This document shows positions 26,843 through 39,548 of a DNA stretch of 64,000 bases, one piece after another; within the stretch, counting starts at the first letter, position 1; the number at the start of each line of letters is the position of its first letter. The stretch spans positions 1-64,000 of the forward strand of contig CALMYW010000309.1 of assembly GCA_937873665.1 (NCBI GenBank). The letters run 5' to 3'. The position numbers and the translations under genes are program-made. The DNA is from an uncultured Sphingorhabdus sp. Lineage in GTDB: Bacteria > Pseudomonadota > Alphaproteobacteria > Sphingomonadales > Sphingomonadaceae. The notes beneath the pieces were generated by a model. That model was not told where the DNA came from. It made no database searches and saw only the letters and a list, made by a program, of their open reading frames with translations.

Positions 26843-28078
26843 TCATTTTCTGAGCGGCTGGAACTTCCCGCGCGCCAGACTGCGCCACAGCCATTCAAAC
26901 GGGCCATAGTGAAAACGCTCGAGCCAGGGTTTTGACCAGAGCAGCATCAATGCCCAGGCCCCCAGCACGAAGAACCACAGGCTGGCACGACCGACCTGAT
27001 TATACAGCCCCAGTCCATAGCCGTAAAAAATTGTCGACATCAGAATGCTGGTGCCCAGATAGTTGGTGAAAGCCGCCCGTCCCGCTGCTGTAACCCGTCC
27101 GATCAATGCCGAACCGGCGAAGGACTGGATCGCCATGATCAGCAGCGCGGCATAGCCGATTGTGATCAGCAGCCGCGGAATCAAACTCCAGGCGAGAAAA
27201 TTGCCTAAAGTCGTGATTAGGTCAAACCCGCTCGCAGCGACCCACAAGCCCAGCCCGGTCGAGATCAAAAGACCGGGGATCAGCATCTTGCGGGCCCAGC
27301 GTACATAATCGCTGCGATCCCACTCGCCAGTCAGAAACCCGTTCTTCTTCATCGCCATGCCGAGCATCATCAGCGGTAGGGTTTCGGCGAAAGATTGTGC
27401 GATCAGTATCAGCAAGTTGAGCGCATCATCCCAGCGTCGTGCGACAATATCGGCATAGCTCCCGCTATAGGCGGCAATCTCCGCGCTGGCATCGAGGCTG
27501 AAGTCGGGGCTTGCGATGACTTCCTTATATTGCGCCACTACCGACGCATCCGCACCGGGCTGCGTCGCCATGAACTGCAGGAATTGCAGCCCACCAAATT
27601 GCAGCGCGTACAAAAGGAAACCGAGGCCATAGATGATCAGCGCCCATTTGATCAGCCGCTTTGCCTCCCAGTTGCGGAACCGGTAGGCGATGCAGCCGAT
27701 TGCGGCGTAGAGGAACAATATGTCGCCCCACCAGATGAAGAGATAATGGGCGAGACCGAATAGCAGCAGCCAGATCATCCGCGAATAATGAACCTTCGCC
27801 GGATTTTCACCCTTGGCTTCAGCCCGCTCGATGATCAGCGCCATGCTCGCCCCGAACAATAGCGAGAACAATCCGCGCATCTTGCCATCGATGAAAATGA
27901 ACGAAACCAGCCAGCTTGCTTTGTCAGCGGCGCTATCTCCACCATAGGTTCCGGGTGCGATATAAGCCCATTCAGGGAGCGCGAAAGCGACGATATTCAT
28001 CGCCAATATGCCCATCACCGCGAAGCCGCGTAGCGCGTCCAATGTGACGTGGCGTGTTGCAAGCGCTTGGCTAGACAT
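26843..28078 (-). CDS. DUF418 domain-containing membrane protein (YeiB-like)
   Basis: This is a 411-residue protein with about ten membrane helices. It begins RHVTLDALRGFAVMGILAMN, the usual start of the YeiB/DUF418 group of the acyltransferase-3-like superfamily, and ends in the DUF418 region with NYLGTSILMSTIFYGYGLGL and SKPWLERFHYGPFEWLWRSL. The molecular function of the family is not firmly known. The 135-base gap to coq4, read the other way, contains inverted repeats. Confidence 0.9.
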   Translation of the reverse strand: MSSQALATRHVTLDALRGFAVMGILAMNIVAFALPEWAYIAPGTYGGDSAADKASWLVSFIFIDGKMRGLFSLLFGASMALIIERAEAKGENPAKVHYSRMIWLLLFGLAHYLFIWWGDILFLYAAIGCIAYRFRNWEAKRLIKWALIIYGLGFLLYALQFGGLQFLQFMATQPGADASVVAQYKEVIASPDFSLDASAEIAAYSGSYADIVARRWDDALNLLILIAQSFAETLPLMMLGMAMKKNGFLTGEWDRSDYVRWARKMLIPGLLISTGLGLWVAASGFDLITTLGNFLAWSLIPRLLITIGYAALLIMAIQSFAGSALIGRVTAAGRAAFTNYLGTSILMSTIFYGYGLGLYNQVGRASLWFFVLGAWALMLLWSKPWLERFHYGPFEWLWRSLARGKFQPLRK

Positions 28079-28090
28079 GATTTTCTCCCC

Positions 28091-28146
28091 CTGTATTAAG
28101 CTATCAATACAGTTGGGGCAGTGATACGTCCAGTCGCTATTGATAG
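28091..28146. promoter_or_regulatory. Inverted repeats in the DUF418-coq4 intergenic region
   Basis: CTGTATT (28091-28097) and AATACAG (28106-28112) form one inverted pair. CTATCAATA (28101-28109) and TATTGATAG (28138-28146) form a second, overlapping pair. The cluster lies between divergent promoters for the DUF418 gene and coq4. It may be an operator with two sites, but no regulator gene is adjacent. Confidence 0.35.
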
Positions 28147-28213
28147 TGACTCGCTAAGCTGCTATTTACACTTATGTCGGTAAGATATCGGCAATGATTG
28201 CAACATAGGTAAG

Positions 28214-29008
28214 ATGTTCATGGATCAGGCAATTCCCCTTTGCGACCCCGCCCGCACCGATTCGGGTTTCCGCCCGATGAAGGCGCTGCACCATTTCCGC
28301 AAACTGATCGCCGACAAGGAAGATACCGCCCAGGTCTTCCACATTATCGAAGCGCTGCGCGACAATCGTTTTGCCAAATCGGCAGAACGCTTTTTCGAAA
28401 GCCCGACCGGAAAGACCATCCTCGAAAAGAACGAATATCTGCCGCATTTGCTTGATGACCATGATCGGCTGCGCAAACTGCCGATGGGCACCGTGGCACA
28501 CGCCTATTGTGACTTCATGGAAAAAGAGGGACTCACGTCGCAAGGCCTGGTCGACGAATTTGACCGGTTCCAGCAGGGCAAACCACGCCATGACGATATG
28601 CTTGAACGTTATGGCAACCGCCTGCGTGATACGCATGATCTGTTCCATGTCCTAACCGGCTATGGCCGCGACGCTCTGGGCGAACAATGCGTCCTCGCCT
28701 TTTCTTACAGCCTGAACCCCAGCTGGGGCGTGTTGTTCATCGCATGGGCGGGCGCACGTGAGCTGAAGAAGACAGTGTCGACCGACGCGCCGATCTACGC
28801 CGCAGTGCGTGAAGGACAGCGCATGGGCCGCGTTGCCAAGAGCCCGGCGCATGAGGATATCGAGGCCTTGCTGGCAATGCCGTTGGCGGAAGCGCGCAAG
28901 AAACTGAACATTGCCGAGCCGGTCACCTATCAGCGAGCGCATGCTATCATGCGCGGCGAGGGCATCGATCCTTACGACCTGCTGGGCCAGCAAAAGGCTG
29001 TTGCCTGA
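28214..29008 (+). CDS. coq4: Ubiquinone biosynthesis protein Coq4 family
   Basis: This is a 264-residue protein with the Coq4 metal-binding motif HDLFHVLTGYGRD (about residues 141-153, H-D-x-x-H) and the conserved LGEQCVLAFSYSL region downstream. Coq4 is needed for ubiquinone synthesis and has been linked to oxidative decarboxylation of the ring at C1. It is frequent in Sphingomonadales. MF at 28214 or the Met two codons later may be the start. It converges on purL with a 25-base gap. Confidence 0.9.
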   Translation: MFMDQAIPLCDPARTDSGFRPMKALHHFRKLIADKEDTAQVFHIIEALRDNRFAKSAERFFESPTGKTILEKNEYLPHLLDDHDRLRKLPMGTVAHAYCDFMEKEGLTSQGLVDEFDRFQQGKPRHDDMLERYGNRLRDTHDLFHVLTGYGRDALGEQCVLAFSYSLNPSWGVLFIAWAGARELKKTVSTDAPIYAAVREGQRMGRVAKSPAHEDIEALLAMPLAEARKKLNIAEPVTYQRAHAIMRGEGIDPYDLLGQQKAVA

Positions 29009-29033
29009 CTTTCAGCGCCGCATAGCTACTGAA

Positions 29034-31226
29034 TCAGGCTTCCATCCAGTCCTTGAAGAAGCTCTCATGCGCGGCGCGCAGGTCGTTCAGCGAAACCGTC
29101 GAACCATTAACGCGGATGGCATCGCCACTGACGGTACCGATGGGTTCAAACGGCACCTTGTTCCGGTCAAGCGGCTTGTCTGCCGGATAGGTCACCAGAT
29201 AACGCGACTGGGTTTCGTTGAAGGCAAAGGCCGTATCCATAGGCGATAGTTCAGCGCCAATGCCGCCTGCCAGCGCCATTTCCGCCACGGCGACCAGCAG
29301 GCCGCCATCCGAAATATCATGCACCGCCGTAACCGCACCATCGGCGATCAGTTGGCGCACAATGCTGCCGTTCAATTTCTCGTCGGCTAGGTCGACAAAA
29401 GGCGGGTCGCCCTCTTCGCGGCCATGAATTTCGCGCAGCCATAACGACTGGCCGAGTTCCGGATAGTTGGAGCCGATAACGGCAAGGATTTCACCCTCGG
29501 CCTTGAAGCCAATGGTTGCCATTTTCGACACATCGTCGAGCAGGCCGACGCCGCCAATTGCAGGGGTTGGCAAGATTGCACTACCGCCGCCAGTCGCCTT
29601 GCTTTCATTGTAGAGCGAGACGTTGCCCGAGACGATCGGGTAATCGAGCGCACGGCAGGCATCGCCCATCCCCTCAAGCGCGCCCACAAATTGCGCCATG
29701 ATTTCGGGCCGCTGCGGGTTGGCAAAGTTGAGGCAATTGGTGATCGCCAGCGGCGTGGCTCCCACGGCGCTGATGTTACGATAGGTTTCAGCAACCGCCT
29801 GTTTGCCGCCTTCATAGGGGTCGGCATAGACATAGCGCGGGGTGCAGTCGGTCGACATGGCGAGCGCCTTTTTGTGGCCGTGCACGCGTACCACAGCGGC
29901 ATCACCACCCGACTTCTGAGCAGTATCGGCGCCAACCTGACTGTCATATTGCTGCCAGATCCACGCGCGGCTAGCGAGATCGGGCGAAGCCATCAGCTTG
30001 AGCAAATCTGCACCCAGATCCGCCGATTGGGGGATATCGCCCAGCGGCTTCACTTTTGCCCAGGCCTTATAGTCCTCACGGCTCAGCGCCGGGCGGTCAT
30101 ATTGCGGGGCATCATCGGCGAGCGGACCGAGCGGGATATCGCAGACCACTTCGCCATTCCATTCGAGCACCATATGACCGGTATCGGTCACTTCGCCGAT
30201 CACCGCGAAGTCGAGTTCCCATTTCTCGAAAATCGCCTGCGCCATAGGCTCCTTGCCGGGTTTCAGCACCATCAGCATGCGTTCCTGCGATTCGGACAGC
30301 ATCATTTCATAAGGCGTCATGCCGGTTTCGCGTTGCGGAACCTTATTCATGTCGAGCCGGATGCCGCATCCGCCCTTGGACGCCATTTCGACGCTGGAGC
30401 TGGTCAGGCCAGCCGCACCCATATCCTGGATCGCGACAATCGCATCGGTCGCCATCAGTTCAAGGCAGGCCTCGATCAGCAGCTTTTCAGTGAAGGGGTC
30501 GCCAACCTGGACAGTCGGGCGTTTTTCCTCGGCATCCTCGCCAAAATCGGCCGACGCCATGGTCGCACCGTGAATGCCGTCGCGCCCGGTTTTCGATCCG
30601 ACATAGACAATAGGATTGCCCACGCCGGTGGCAGCTGAGTAAAAAATCTTGTCCTGATCGGCAACGCCGACGGTCATCGCATTGACCAATATATTGCCAT
30701 CATAGGCGGGGTGAAAATTGGTTTCGCCGCCGACGGTCGGCACACCTACACAATTCCCATAGCCGCCAATGCCTGCAACCACGCCTTGCACCAGATGCTT
30801 CATCTTGGGGTGATCGGGGCGGCCAAAGCGCAGCGCGTTCATGTTCGCCACCGGCCGCGCGCCCATGGTGAATACGTCACGCAAGATGCCGCCTACGCCA
30901 GTCGCCGCGCCCTGATAGGGTTCGATATAGCTGGGGTGGTTGTGCGACTCCATCTTGAAGATCGCCGCCTGCCCGTCACCAATGTCGATCACGCCAGCAT
31001 TTTCTCCCGGGCCGCAAATCACCCAAGGGGCCTCGGTCGGCAGTTTTTTCAAATGGATGCGCGAGCTTTTATAGCTGCAATGCTCCGACCACATCACCGA
31101 GAAAATGCCAAGCTCGACCAGATTGGGCTCGCGCCCCATCGCATTCAGGATGCGCTGATATTCTTCCTCGGAAAGGCCATGGTCGGCGACGACTTGCGGG
31201 GTGATCTGGGAGGCAGCTTGGGTCAT
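29034..31226 (-). CDS. purL: Phosphoribosylformylglycinamidine synthase subunit PurL
   Basis: This is a protein of about 730 residues of the small PurL type, which works with separate PurS and PurQ. Motifs include [20 protein letters not shown] near residue 30, [38 protein letters not shown] with ATP/FGAR contacts, and the second-half [16 protein letters not shown]. It converts FGAR to FGAM in purine synthesis. I chose the ATG at 31226 ([10 protein letters not shown]); the earlier ATG at 31298 would add 24 residues not seen in the family. purS and purQ are not in the window. Confidence 0.96.
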   Translation of the reverse strand: MTQAASQITPQVVADHGLSEEEYQRILNAMGREPNLVELGIFSVMWSEHCSYKSSRIHLKKLPTEAPWVICGPGENAGVIDIGDGQAAIFKMESHNHPSYIEPYQGAATGVGGILRDVFTMGARPVANMNALRFGRPDHPKMKHLVQGVVAGIGGYGNCVGVPTVGGETNFHPAYDGNILVNAMTVGVADQDKIFYSAATGVGNPIVYVGSKTGRDGIHGATMASADFGEDAEEKRPTVQVGDPFTEKLLIEACLELMATDAIVAIQDMGAAGLTSSSVEMASKGGCGIRLDMNKVPQRETGMTPYEMMLSESQERMLMVLKPGKEPMAQAIFEKWELDFAVIGEVTDTGHMVLEWNGEVVCDIPLGPLADDAPQYDRPALSREDYKAWAKVKPLGDIPQSADLGADLLKLMASPDLASRAWIWQQYDSQVGADTAQKSGGDAAVVRVHGHKKALAMSTDCTPRYVYADPYEGGKQAVAETYRNISAVGATPLAITNCLNFANPQRPEIMAQFVGALEGMGDACRALDYPIVSGNVSLYNESKATGGGSAILPTPAIGGVGLLDDVSKMATIGFKAEGEILAVIGSNYPELGQSLWLREIHGREEGDPPFVDLADEKLNGSIVRQLIADGAVTAVHDISDGGLLVAVAEMALAGGIGAELSPMDTAFAFNETQSRYLVTYPADKPLDRNKVPFEPIGTVSGDAIRVNGSTVSLNDLRAAHESFFKDWMEA

Positions 31227-31255
31227 GCGCGGCGCTTTAGCGTTGCATGCCGCCT

Positions 31256-31906
31256 TTAGCCAGCCTGTTTGCGGCCTTCGCTGCGATAAACCCACCATGC
31301 GGCGAGCGTGATCAGGCCAAAGGCGAAGAAAGCGAGCAGGCTGGTGCCGGTGGTGACTTCAGGTTCGACGGGACCGAACCAGTTGACCGCCTGAAACAGC
31401 AGCATCACGCCGCCCAGCAGGGCAAAGGGCAGTGTCTTGGGTCTCGCTATTTTTGCGTAAAGCCAGAGCGACCCGAAAGTCAGCGCCAGTTCGAGCGGCA
31501 TTTCGATTGAGGGGTGGTTCCAGAGACCCAGTCCCAGCTTGGGCGGGCTGCCCGCGAGCGTAAGGTCAGGCACATGCACCAGCAGGTCGAGGAACCAGTG
31601 TGACAAAACCACTAGCCCGGCGACAATCCCGGCCATGCGGCTTTTAGAAATCAGCAGCACCAAGGCACCAAATAACGCCGCAAAAAGGGTCGAACCCAAT
31701 AAGCTATGCGTGTAGGGCATATGGTAAAGGTCCATCGGGTTCATCACCGAAATCCCCGGCGTCACCCGCATCTTTTCAATGCCGGTCAGCAACAGTCCGA
31801 AAAAGATCCAGTCGACCAGTTGCGCTCCGACGAACAAAACCGGCAGGCTGGGTGCATCCTTGTGACGCGCGGCAATCATCGCCGGTGCAAAATGTCCGAT
31901 AAACAT
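31256..31906 (-). CDS. Membrane protein, possible metal-dependent hydrolase (YdjM/DUF457-like)
   Basis: This is a 216-residue protein with about six hydrophobic helices. The N-terminal [25 protein letters not shown] and [13 protein letters not shown] place histidines and aspartates in membrane segments, as in the YdjM-like membrane-bound putative metal hydrolases. The match is by pattern only. It lies 29 bases before the purL start on the same strand, so purL could be transcribed from its promoter. Confidence 0.7.
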   Translation of the reverse strand: MFIGHFAPAMIAARHKDAPSLPVLFVGAQLVDWIFFGLLLTGIEKMRVTPGISVMNPMDLYHMPYTHSLLGSTLFAALFGALVLLISKSRMAGIVAGLVVLSHWFLDLLVHVPDLTLAGSPPKLGLGLWNHPSIEMPLELALTFGSLWLYAKIARPKTLPFALLGGVMLLFQAVNWFGPVEPEVTTGTSLLAFFAFGLITLAAWWVYRSEGRKQAG

Positions 31907-31959
31907 AAGTGGTCCCTCCCCCGCCCGGGGAGACTAGCGAGACAAGTGCAATGCGCAAG

Positions 31960-31983
31960 AAAAAGGGGCCGACAAGCGACCCC
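31960..31983 (-). terminator. Rho-independent terminator of the lipoprotein gene
   Basis: On the minus strand GGGGTCG pairs with CGGCCCC (one G-U) around a 5-base loop, and five T residues follow directly. It lies about 27 bases after the stop of the lipoprotein gene at 32010. This is a good intrinsic terminator. Confidence 0.82.
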
Positions 31984-32009
31984 TTCTCCTGCTTCGATTA
32001 TATGCCGTA

Positions 32010-32441
32010 TCAGTTGCTTTTGCAGGTCTGTGCGCCCTTGTCGGCGAGCTTGAGGTTGATCTGCTTGCCGTTGCCCGAAAGCATGGTCTTTCCATCTTCG
32101 GATTTGAGCGGGCCAGCGGGCGCTTCAGCTGCCGGTGCAGTTGCACCTTCAGCAGGTGCGGCAGGCTTTTCACCGCTCACGCGAACAGCGGCAGCAGTTT
32201 TGTCACCGACGCGAATGTCGGCAGCTTCATTCTGGCCGAGGAAGTCGACGTGCACGATGGTGTTATCGGCGCAGCGATAGGTCGCCTGCGAAGTGATTGC
32301 CGGTGGCATTTCTGCAGCGGGTGCAGCAGCTGCTTCGGTAGCAGCGGTAGCTTCGCCTTCGGCAGCAGGGGTTTCGGACTTGTTGCATGCCGCTAACGCC
32401 AGCATGGACAACGGGGCGATGAGGAGAATGGATTTCTTCAT
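32010..32441 (-). CDS. Hypothetical lipoprotein (MliC-like domain possible)
   Basis: This is a 143-residue protein with signal peptide [19 protein letters not shown] and lipobox LAAC. A low-complexity Ala/Glu/Pro linker follows, then [25 protein letters not shown] and a C-terminal segment ending GAQTCKSN. The layout of two cysteines around small beta strands ([11 protein letters not shown] start, TCKSN end) resembles the MliC lysozyme-inhibitor fold, but a second alanine-rich insert interrupts it. The family call is tentative. A terminator follows the gene. Confidence 0.75.
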   Translation of the reverse strand: MKKSILLIAPLSMLALAACNKSETPAAEGEATAATEAAAAPAAEMPPAITSQATYRCADNTIVHVDFLGQNEAADIRVGDKTAAAVRVSGEKPAAPAEGATAPAAEAPAGPLKSEDGKTMLSGNGKQINLKLADKGAQTCKSN

Positions 32442-32550
32442 AGACTCGGGACCTTGCCCCAGCTTTGTTGCAGCTGAAAGTAAAATCGGTACTGAAGATC
32501 GACGAAGCGAAACGCTTGACCGGCAAGCTGCCCCGCGCCAAAGCTGCGGC

Positions 32551-32790
32551 ATGACCAGCGAAAGCACAGAACCCAGTTTTGAAGAGGCGCTCAAGGCGCT
32601 TGAAGAGATTGTACGCAAACTCGAAAGTGGAGAAGCGGCGCTCGACGAATCGATCGCGCTCTACGAACAGGGCCACAAATTGCGCGCGCAGTGCCAAGCC
32701 CGCCTCGATGCCGCCCAGGCAAAAATCGAGCAGATTGTGCTTGGCGCTGACGGTGCACCCGCTGCGACACGCCCCTTTGATGCGGATTGA
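32551..32790 (+). CDS. xseB: Exodeoxyribonuclease VII small subunit
   Basis: This is a 79-residue helical protein, the usual XseB length. It has the family core [20 protein letters not shown] followed by [11 protein letters not shown] and [14 protein letters not shown]. With XseA it degrades single-stranded DNA. The ATG at 32551 starts the conserved part. The stop is six bases before ispA, the common xseB-ispA order. Confidence 0.95.
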   Translation: MTSESTEPSFEEALKALEEIVRKLESGEAALDESIALYEQGHKLRAQCQARLDAAQAKIEQIVLGADGAPAATRPFDAD

Positions 32791-32796
32791 GCCCTG

Positions 32797-33696
32797 ATGG
32801 GAAGCCCAACCGCGTCGATCAATCAGGCAATTGCCGAGGTCGCGGCTGACGTTGATGCGATGTTCGGAGCGTTATTGGTCGTCCCGACCGATGCTCGCGC
32901 CCGGTTGTTTGAGGCGATGCGGCATGCGGCAATGGGTGGCGGAAAGCGGCTGCGTCCGCTGCTGGTGATCGCGACGGCAGGCATTTTCAACGTGGCGCGT
33001 ATCCAAGCGGTCCGGACCGGGACGGCTGTCGAAGCAATTCATGTCTATTCTCTCGTGCACGATGATCTGCCGTGCATGGATGATGACGATATGCGGCGTG
33101 GCAAACCGACGGTGCACAAGGCTTTTGACGAATCGACCGCCGTGCTGGCGGGGGATTCGCTACACGCATTGGCCTTTGAAATCCTCTCCGATCCCGAAAC
33201 CCATCCAGATCCATTTGTGCGCGGCGACCTGATTGCCACACTGGCCAAGGCCAGCGGCCCCGATGGAATGGCGGGCGGTCAGATGATGGACCTAGAAGCC
33301 GAAAAATCGAGCTTCGATCTGCCAACCGTCACCCGATTGCAGGCGCTGAAGACAGGAGCTTTGATTGCCGCAAGCGTTGAAATGGGAGCCATCCTCGGCC
33401 ACGTACCGCCCGAAGGCCGCGTCCATCTGCGAGGTTATGCAAGAGACATCGGCCTCGCCTTCCAGATTGTCGATGACATCATGGATGTCGAGGGCGACGA
33501 GGCGCTGGCGGGCAAGGCGCTGCACAAGGATGCCGATGCCGGAAAGGCCACGTTCGTCTCGCTGATGGGCCTTGAACGCGCCAAGCAGCAGGCCGAAATG
33601 TTGGTCGAACAATCAGTCAACCATCTGACCAACTATGGCCGGGAAGCAGATTTGCTTCGCGCCATCGCCCGCTATGTGCTCAAACGGGATCGCTGA
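32797..33696 (+). CDS. ispA: Polyprenyl (farnesyl/geranylgeranyl) diphosphate synthase
   Basis: This is a 299-residue trans-isoprenyl diphosphate synthase. The first aspartate-rich motif is HDDLPCMDDDDMRRG (about 88-102) and the second is FQIVDDIMDVEGD (about 226-238); GGGKRLRPLL is near the N-terminus. The chain-length region (EAIHVYSLVHDDLP) suits FPP synthase. It makes farnesyl diphosphate for undecaprenyl phosphate, quinones and the haem O made by CtaB. It sits between xseB and coaD in one likely operon. Confidence 0.94.
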   Translation: MGSPTASINQAIAEVAADVDAMFGALLVVPTDARARLFEAMRHAAMGGGKRLRPLLVIATAGIFNVARIQAVRTGTAVEAIHVYSLVHDDLPCMDDDDMRRGKPTVHKAFDESTAVLAGDSLHALAFEILSDPETHPDPFVRGDLIATLAKASGPDGMAGGQMMDLEAEKSSFDLPTVTRLQALKTGALIAASVEMGAILGHVPPEGRVHLRGYARDIGLAFQIVDDIMDVEGDEALAGKALHKDADAGKATFVSLMGLERAKQQAEMLVEQSVNHLTNYGREADLLRAIARYVLKRDR

Positions 33697-33711
33697 GGGG
33701 GGGAGAAAAAC

Positions 33712-34218
33712 ATGAAGCGTATCGGCGTCTATCCGGGAACTTTCGACCCGATCACCCTTGGCCATATGGACATCATCGCGCGCGGTGCAAAGCTGGTCGA
33801 CGAACTGGTCATCGGCGTGACCACAAATATCGCGAAATCGCCGATGTTCAACGACGACGAGCGGATGGCGATGGTGGAGCGCGAAGTGGCGAGACAGGGA
33901 ATCAGCAACACCCGCGTCGTCGGCTTCAACTCGTTGCTGATGGACTTTGCCGATGCGCAAGGCGCCGCAGTTGTGATTCGCGGCATTCGGGGCGTGACCG
34001 ACTTTGAATATGAATATCAACTCACCGGTATGAACCGCCAGCTGAACGACCGGGTGGAAACCATCTTCCTGATGGCCGATGTTGCTTTGCAGCCTATTGC
34101 GAGCCGCCTGGTGAAAGAAATTGCAATCTATGGCGGTGACATTTCCAAATTCGTAACGCCCACCATCCGTGATGAAGTCGTTAGCAGAGTGGATGAGATT
34201 AAACGCAAGAGCGTTTGA
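33712..34218 (+). CDS. coaD: Phosphopantetheine adenylyltransferase
   Basis: This 168-residue protein opens with RIGVYPGTFDPITLGHMDII, holding the nucleotidyltransferase T/HxGH motif. It also has VVIRGIRGVTDFEYEYQLTG and the C-terminal segment ASRLVKEIAIYGGDISKFV with the ISS-like site. It makes dephospho-CoA from phosphopantetheine and ATP in CoA synthesis. A purine-rich GGGGGGAG lies just before the ATG. It is 15 bases after ispA. Confidence 0.97.
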   Translation: MKRIGVYPGTFDPITLGHMDIIARGAKLVDELVIGVTTNIAKSPMFNDDERMAMVEREVARQGISNTRVVGFNSLLMDFADAQGAAVVIRGIRGVTDFEYEYQLTGMNRQLNDRVETIFLMADVALQPIASRLVKEIAIYGGDISKFVTPTIRDEVVSRVDEIKRKSV

Positions 34219-34319
34219 TCCGCATTTTTCCCAACTTTGAAGAACCAGTACATTCCGGAACTTACCCGTCGCACGCAGGCAGCCTATCAGTCCCGCAAAA
34301 GCAGCGAAGGGAAATGCAC

Positions 34320-34751
34320 ATGCTACGTTCGATCATGGCGGCGGCTATCATATTTGCCGTTCCGGCAAGTGCTATCGCCCAGTCCTATAATAGTTCCGAC
34401 CTCGGCCAAACTGCCGACAAAAGGATAAGCTTAGGCCTGACCATACCTGTCGGCCATGGTGGCAAGGCGCAGGAGCGCAAGCCCCGGCTTGAACTCGGTT
34501 TCGATCATCGTGCCAGCCAACAATCCGTTGCAGTTGTCGGAACCGATTTGAAAGCCCTGAACAATCAAAAAGCGCGAATCGGGTTAAGTCTGTCCAAAGA
34601 CCCGCATCTGATGCTCAATGGCCGAGAAGTGCCCAAAGTTGACGGGCGGTATAACATGTCAACAGTGGCATGGATCGGGATAGGCTTGGTGGTAGCGGCC
34701 GGCATCGGAGTGGCTGTTGTGGCGCACATAGCCGAATCGAGATCCGAATAG
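34320..34751 (+). CDS. Hypothetical secreted or membrane-anchored protein
   Basis: This is a protein of about 143 residues with a signal peptide (LRSIMAAAIIFAVPASAIAQ). A polar region follows with SLGLTIPVGHGGKAQERKPRLELGF, and a C-terminal membrane helix (VAWIGIGLVVAAGIGVAVVA) ends ESRSE. I chose the ATG at 34320 because AAGGGA lies at good spacing; an ATG six bases earlier is possible. The central part resembles small outer-membrane or envelope proteins, but I recognise no family. Confidence 0.72.
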   Translation: MLRSIMAAAIIFAVPASAIAQSYNSSDLGQTADKRISLGLTIPVGHGGKAQERKPRLELGFDHRASQQSVAVVGTDLKALNNQKARIGLSLSKDPHLMLNGREVPKVDGRYNMSTVAWIGIGLVVAAGIGVAVVAHIAESRSE

Positions 34752-34763
34752 CGCGACTGATGC

Positions 34764-35255
34764 CTAATCAGCCTCTGCTGGCTCGGGCAATTCGAGATAT
34801 TCCTTACGGATTTTGATGGCATTGGTCGCAAGCCAGACTTCGCGCACAAATGCGGCCAGTGCTGCAGAGAGCAACATAAGAGCCAGAATGAAGACCGCAA
34901 CGATCAGTTCGGCTGCGGAAAAATCCGACAGTCCCATCAAAAACAGCAGGCCGATCATCACGCAAACACACACGGCCGCCAACACCGCAAGCAGGATCGA
35001 TTTACCGACAACCCACATGCGCTTTTCCAGCAGGCGCAGCTCGAGGACAAGATTGACAAGGTCTTTGCCGCTGACCTGCGCGTGCTTCTCTTCAAGGCGA
35101 CGCGAACGGTCAACGATACGCGACAAGCGCCCGGTTAGCACGTTCAACAGGCTGCCTACCGCAACGAGCAGGAAAGCCGGTGTCAGCGCGGTTTGTACCA
35201 CGCGGATCACCGATTCCAGCTCGACGCCCCACTGAACGTGCAACAGCGGGTTCAC
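34764..35255 (-). CDS. DUF2721 family membrane protein
   Basis: This is a 163-residue protein with three hydrophobic helices. The segment AFLLVAVGSLLNVLTGRLSR, then IVDRSRRLEEKH, is the DUF2721 core, and a charged middle helix (LRLLEKRMWVVGKS) follows. Function is unknown; the family is common in proteobacteria. Its ATG overlaps the end of the acyl-CoA synthetase gene by four bases, so the two are cotranscribed. Confidence 0.85.
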   Translation of the reverse strand: MNPLLHVQWGVELESVIRVVQTALTPAFLLVAVGSLLNVLTGRLSRIVDRSRRLEEKHAQVSGKDLVNLVLELRLLEKRMWVVGKSILLAVLAAVCVCVMIGLLFLMGLSDFSAAELIVAVFILALMLLSAALAAFVREVWLATNAIKIRKEYLELPEPAEAD

Positions 35256-36820
35256 GCAATTTCTTTCCCGGCGACCATGTCGCGCAGTTCGGTTTTCAGC
35301 AGTTTTCCGATATGACTGCGCGGCATTTCGTCGATCTGGAAGAGCGCGGAGAGGCGCTGGGTCTTGCCCAATTGCTCGTTGGCGGCAGACAGCAAGGCAT
35401 CGGTATCCAGCTCGACGCCTTTGCCACCAGTCACAAAGCCGACCGGGGTTTCACCCCAGCGCTCGCTGGGTACGCCGATGACGGCGGCTTCCTCAACACC
35501 CAGCAGACCGAGCAATATACCTTCCAGATCGACCGGATAGATGTTGAAACCGCCCGAAATGATCATGTCTTTTGAACGGCCCAGCAGTTCAACAAAGCCA
35601 TCGGCATCGACGCGCCCGATATCGCCCATACGCTGCCAGACACTGCCGTCTTCCGGATCAAGCCAGTAACCTTCGCGGGTTTTTTCGGGCTGGTTCTGGT
35701 AGCCCGACATCATTGTTGCCGAGCGCCCCACCAGCTCGCCAATCTCGCCTGACGGCAAACGGTTGCCCGCTTCATCGATTGTGAAAACTTCGCTACCCTT
35801 CCAGGGTATACCAACGGTGTGCAGCTTGTCGGGATGCTCATGCGCCTGCAGCAGGCAAACGACGCCACCTTCGGTCATCGAATAGATTTCGACCAGACCG
35901 CCCGGCCAGCGTTTCAGCACATCGGCCTTGAGTGCCGGGGCAAAGGGGGCGCTGGTGCAATATTTCAGCCAATAGCTCGACAGGTCATACTCATCGAACT
36001 TCTCATATTCCATCAAGCGCTTATACTGGACCGGTACCAGCATCGTGTGGGTGATACGGTGCTTTTGCGCACGCTCCAGATAGCCGACTGTGTCGAATTT
36101 GGGCATCATGTGCAGCGTGCCGCCATAGGCCAGCGTCGGAATGACCAGTGCCAACGTGGTGTTCGAATATAGCGGGGTCGAAGCGAGCGAGGCAGCTTCG
36201 GGGGCGCCATAGCCGGTGTTGGCACCGACGCAGGCGTGCAGCCAGCGCATCTGGCGCGAATGGATGATGCCCTTGGGCGTTCCCGTTGTCCCGCTCGAAT
36301 AGATGATGTTGAACGGATCTTTCGGACCGCAGCCATGCGGTGCGGCCTCCGTACCTTCCTCGGCCATCCAGCCGAAAATGTCCGGATTGTCGCCCAAAGG
36401 AGCATCCAACATGATGGTCTTGACCGGCGGCAAATCCCGCCCCGCAAGATCAGCCAGCTTGGGTGCATCAATGAACAGGTGAATCGCACCCGAATCCTTG
36501 AGCATCGCCTCCAGTTGCTGCGGCGTTGCCGAAGTAGTGAGCGGCGCTGCGCAGCCACCGGCGCGAATGGCCCCGAGATAGGCCAGCGCATAGCGCACCG
36601 TGCTGGTGCCCAGAATTGCAACTGCCTGCCCCTTTTGCAGTCCATCGCGTTGCAATTGTGCTGCAATCCGCTCGACCAGCGCGGCGACTTCGCTCCAGGT
36701 CAGGCTCTCGATTCCATCATCAAGCGCAACGCGGTCCGGTCGCTGTTGCCCATAAGCGGCGATCAGGCCGCTATAATCTCCAAAGGGTTTTTCCAGTTCG
36801 GCCGCCGGGTCGAATGTCAT
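35252..36820 (-). CDS. AMP-binding acyl-CoA synthetase / acid-CoA ligase
   Basis: This is a 522-residue member of the adenylate-forming superfamily. It has the P-loop NIIYSSGTTGTPKGIIHS (about 170-187), the motif EIYSMTEGGV (about 315), the hinge-region MGDIGRVDADGFVELLGRSK (about 415) and the C-terminal IGKLLKTELR with the catalytic lysine. It activates a carboxylic acid to its CoA thioester; substrate unknown. An AAGGAGAGAG site precedes the ATG. It forms a two-gene operon with the DUF2721 gene and is divergent from gyrB. Confidence 0.9.
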   Translation of the reverse strand: MTFDPAAELEKPFGDYSGLIAAYGQQRPDRVALDDGIESLTWSEVAALVERIAAQLQRDGLQKGQAVAILGTSTVRYALAYLGAIRAGGCAAPLTTSATPQQLEAMLKDSGAIHLFIDAPKLADLAGRDLPPVKTIMLDAPLGDNPDIFGWMAEEGTEAAPHGCGPKDPFNIIYSSGTTGTPKGIIHSRQMRWLHACVGANTGYGAPEAASLASTPLYSNTTLALVIPTLAYGGTLHMMPKFDTVGYLERAQKHRITHTMLVPVQYKRLMEYEKFDEYDLSSYWLKYCTSAPFAPALKADVLKRWPGGLVEIYSMTEGGVVCLLQAHEHPDKLHTVGIPWKGSEVFTIDEAGNRLPSGEIGELVGRSATMMSGYQNQPEKTREGYWLDPEDGSVWQRMGDIGRVDADGFVELLGRSKDMIISGGFNIYPVDLEGILLGLLGVEEAAVIGVPSERWGETPVGFVTGGKGVELDTDALLSAANEQLGKTQRLSALFQIDEMPRSHIGKLLKTELRDMVAGKEIA

Positions 36821-36869
36821 CTCATCTCTCTCCTTGTTTCCCGGATTGCTTAAGCTGACGAATCGATAA

Positions 36870-39485
<2,616 letters not shown>

Positions 39486-39548
39486 GGCGCATTCGCACTG
39501 GTGCATAGTAAGGCTGGAGATTGAAACTGGCTGCCTTAGGTTGGCAGA

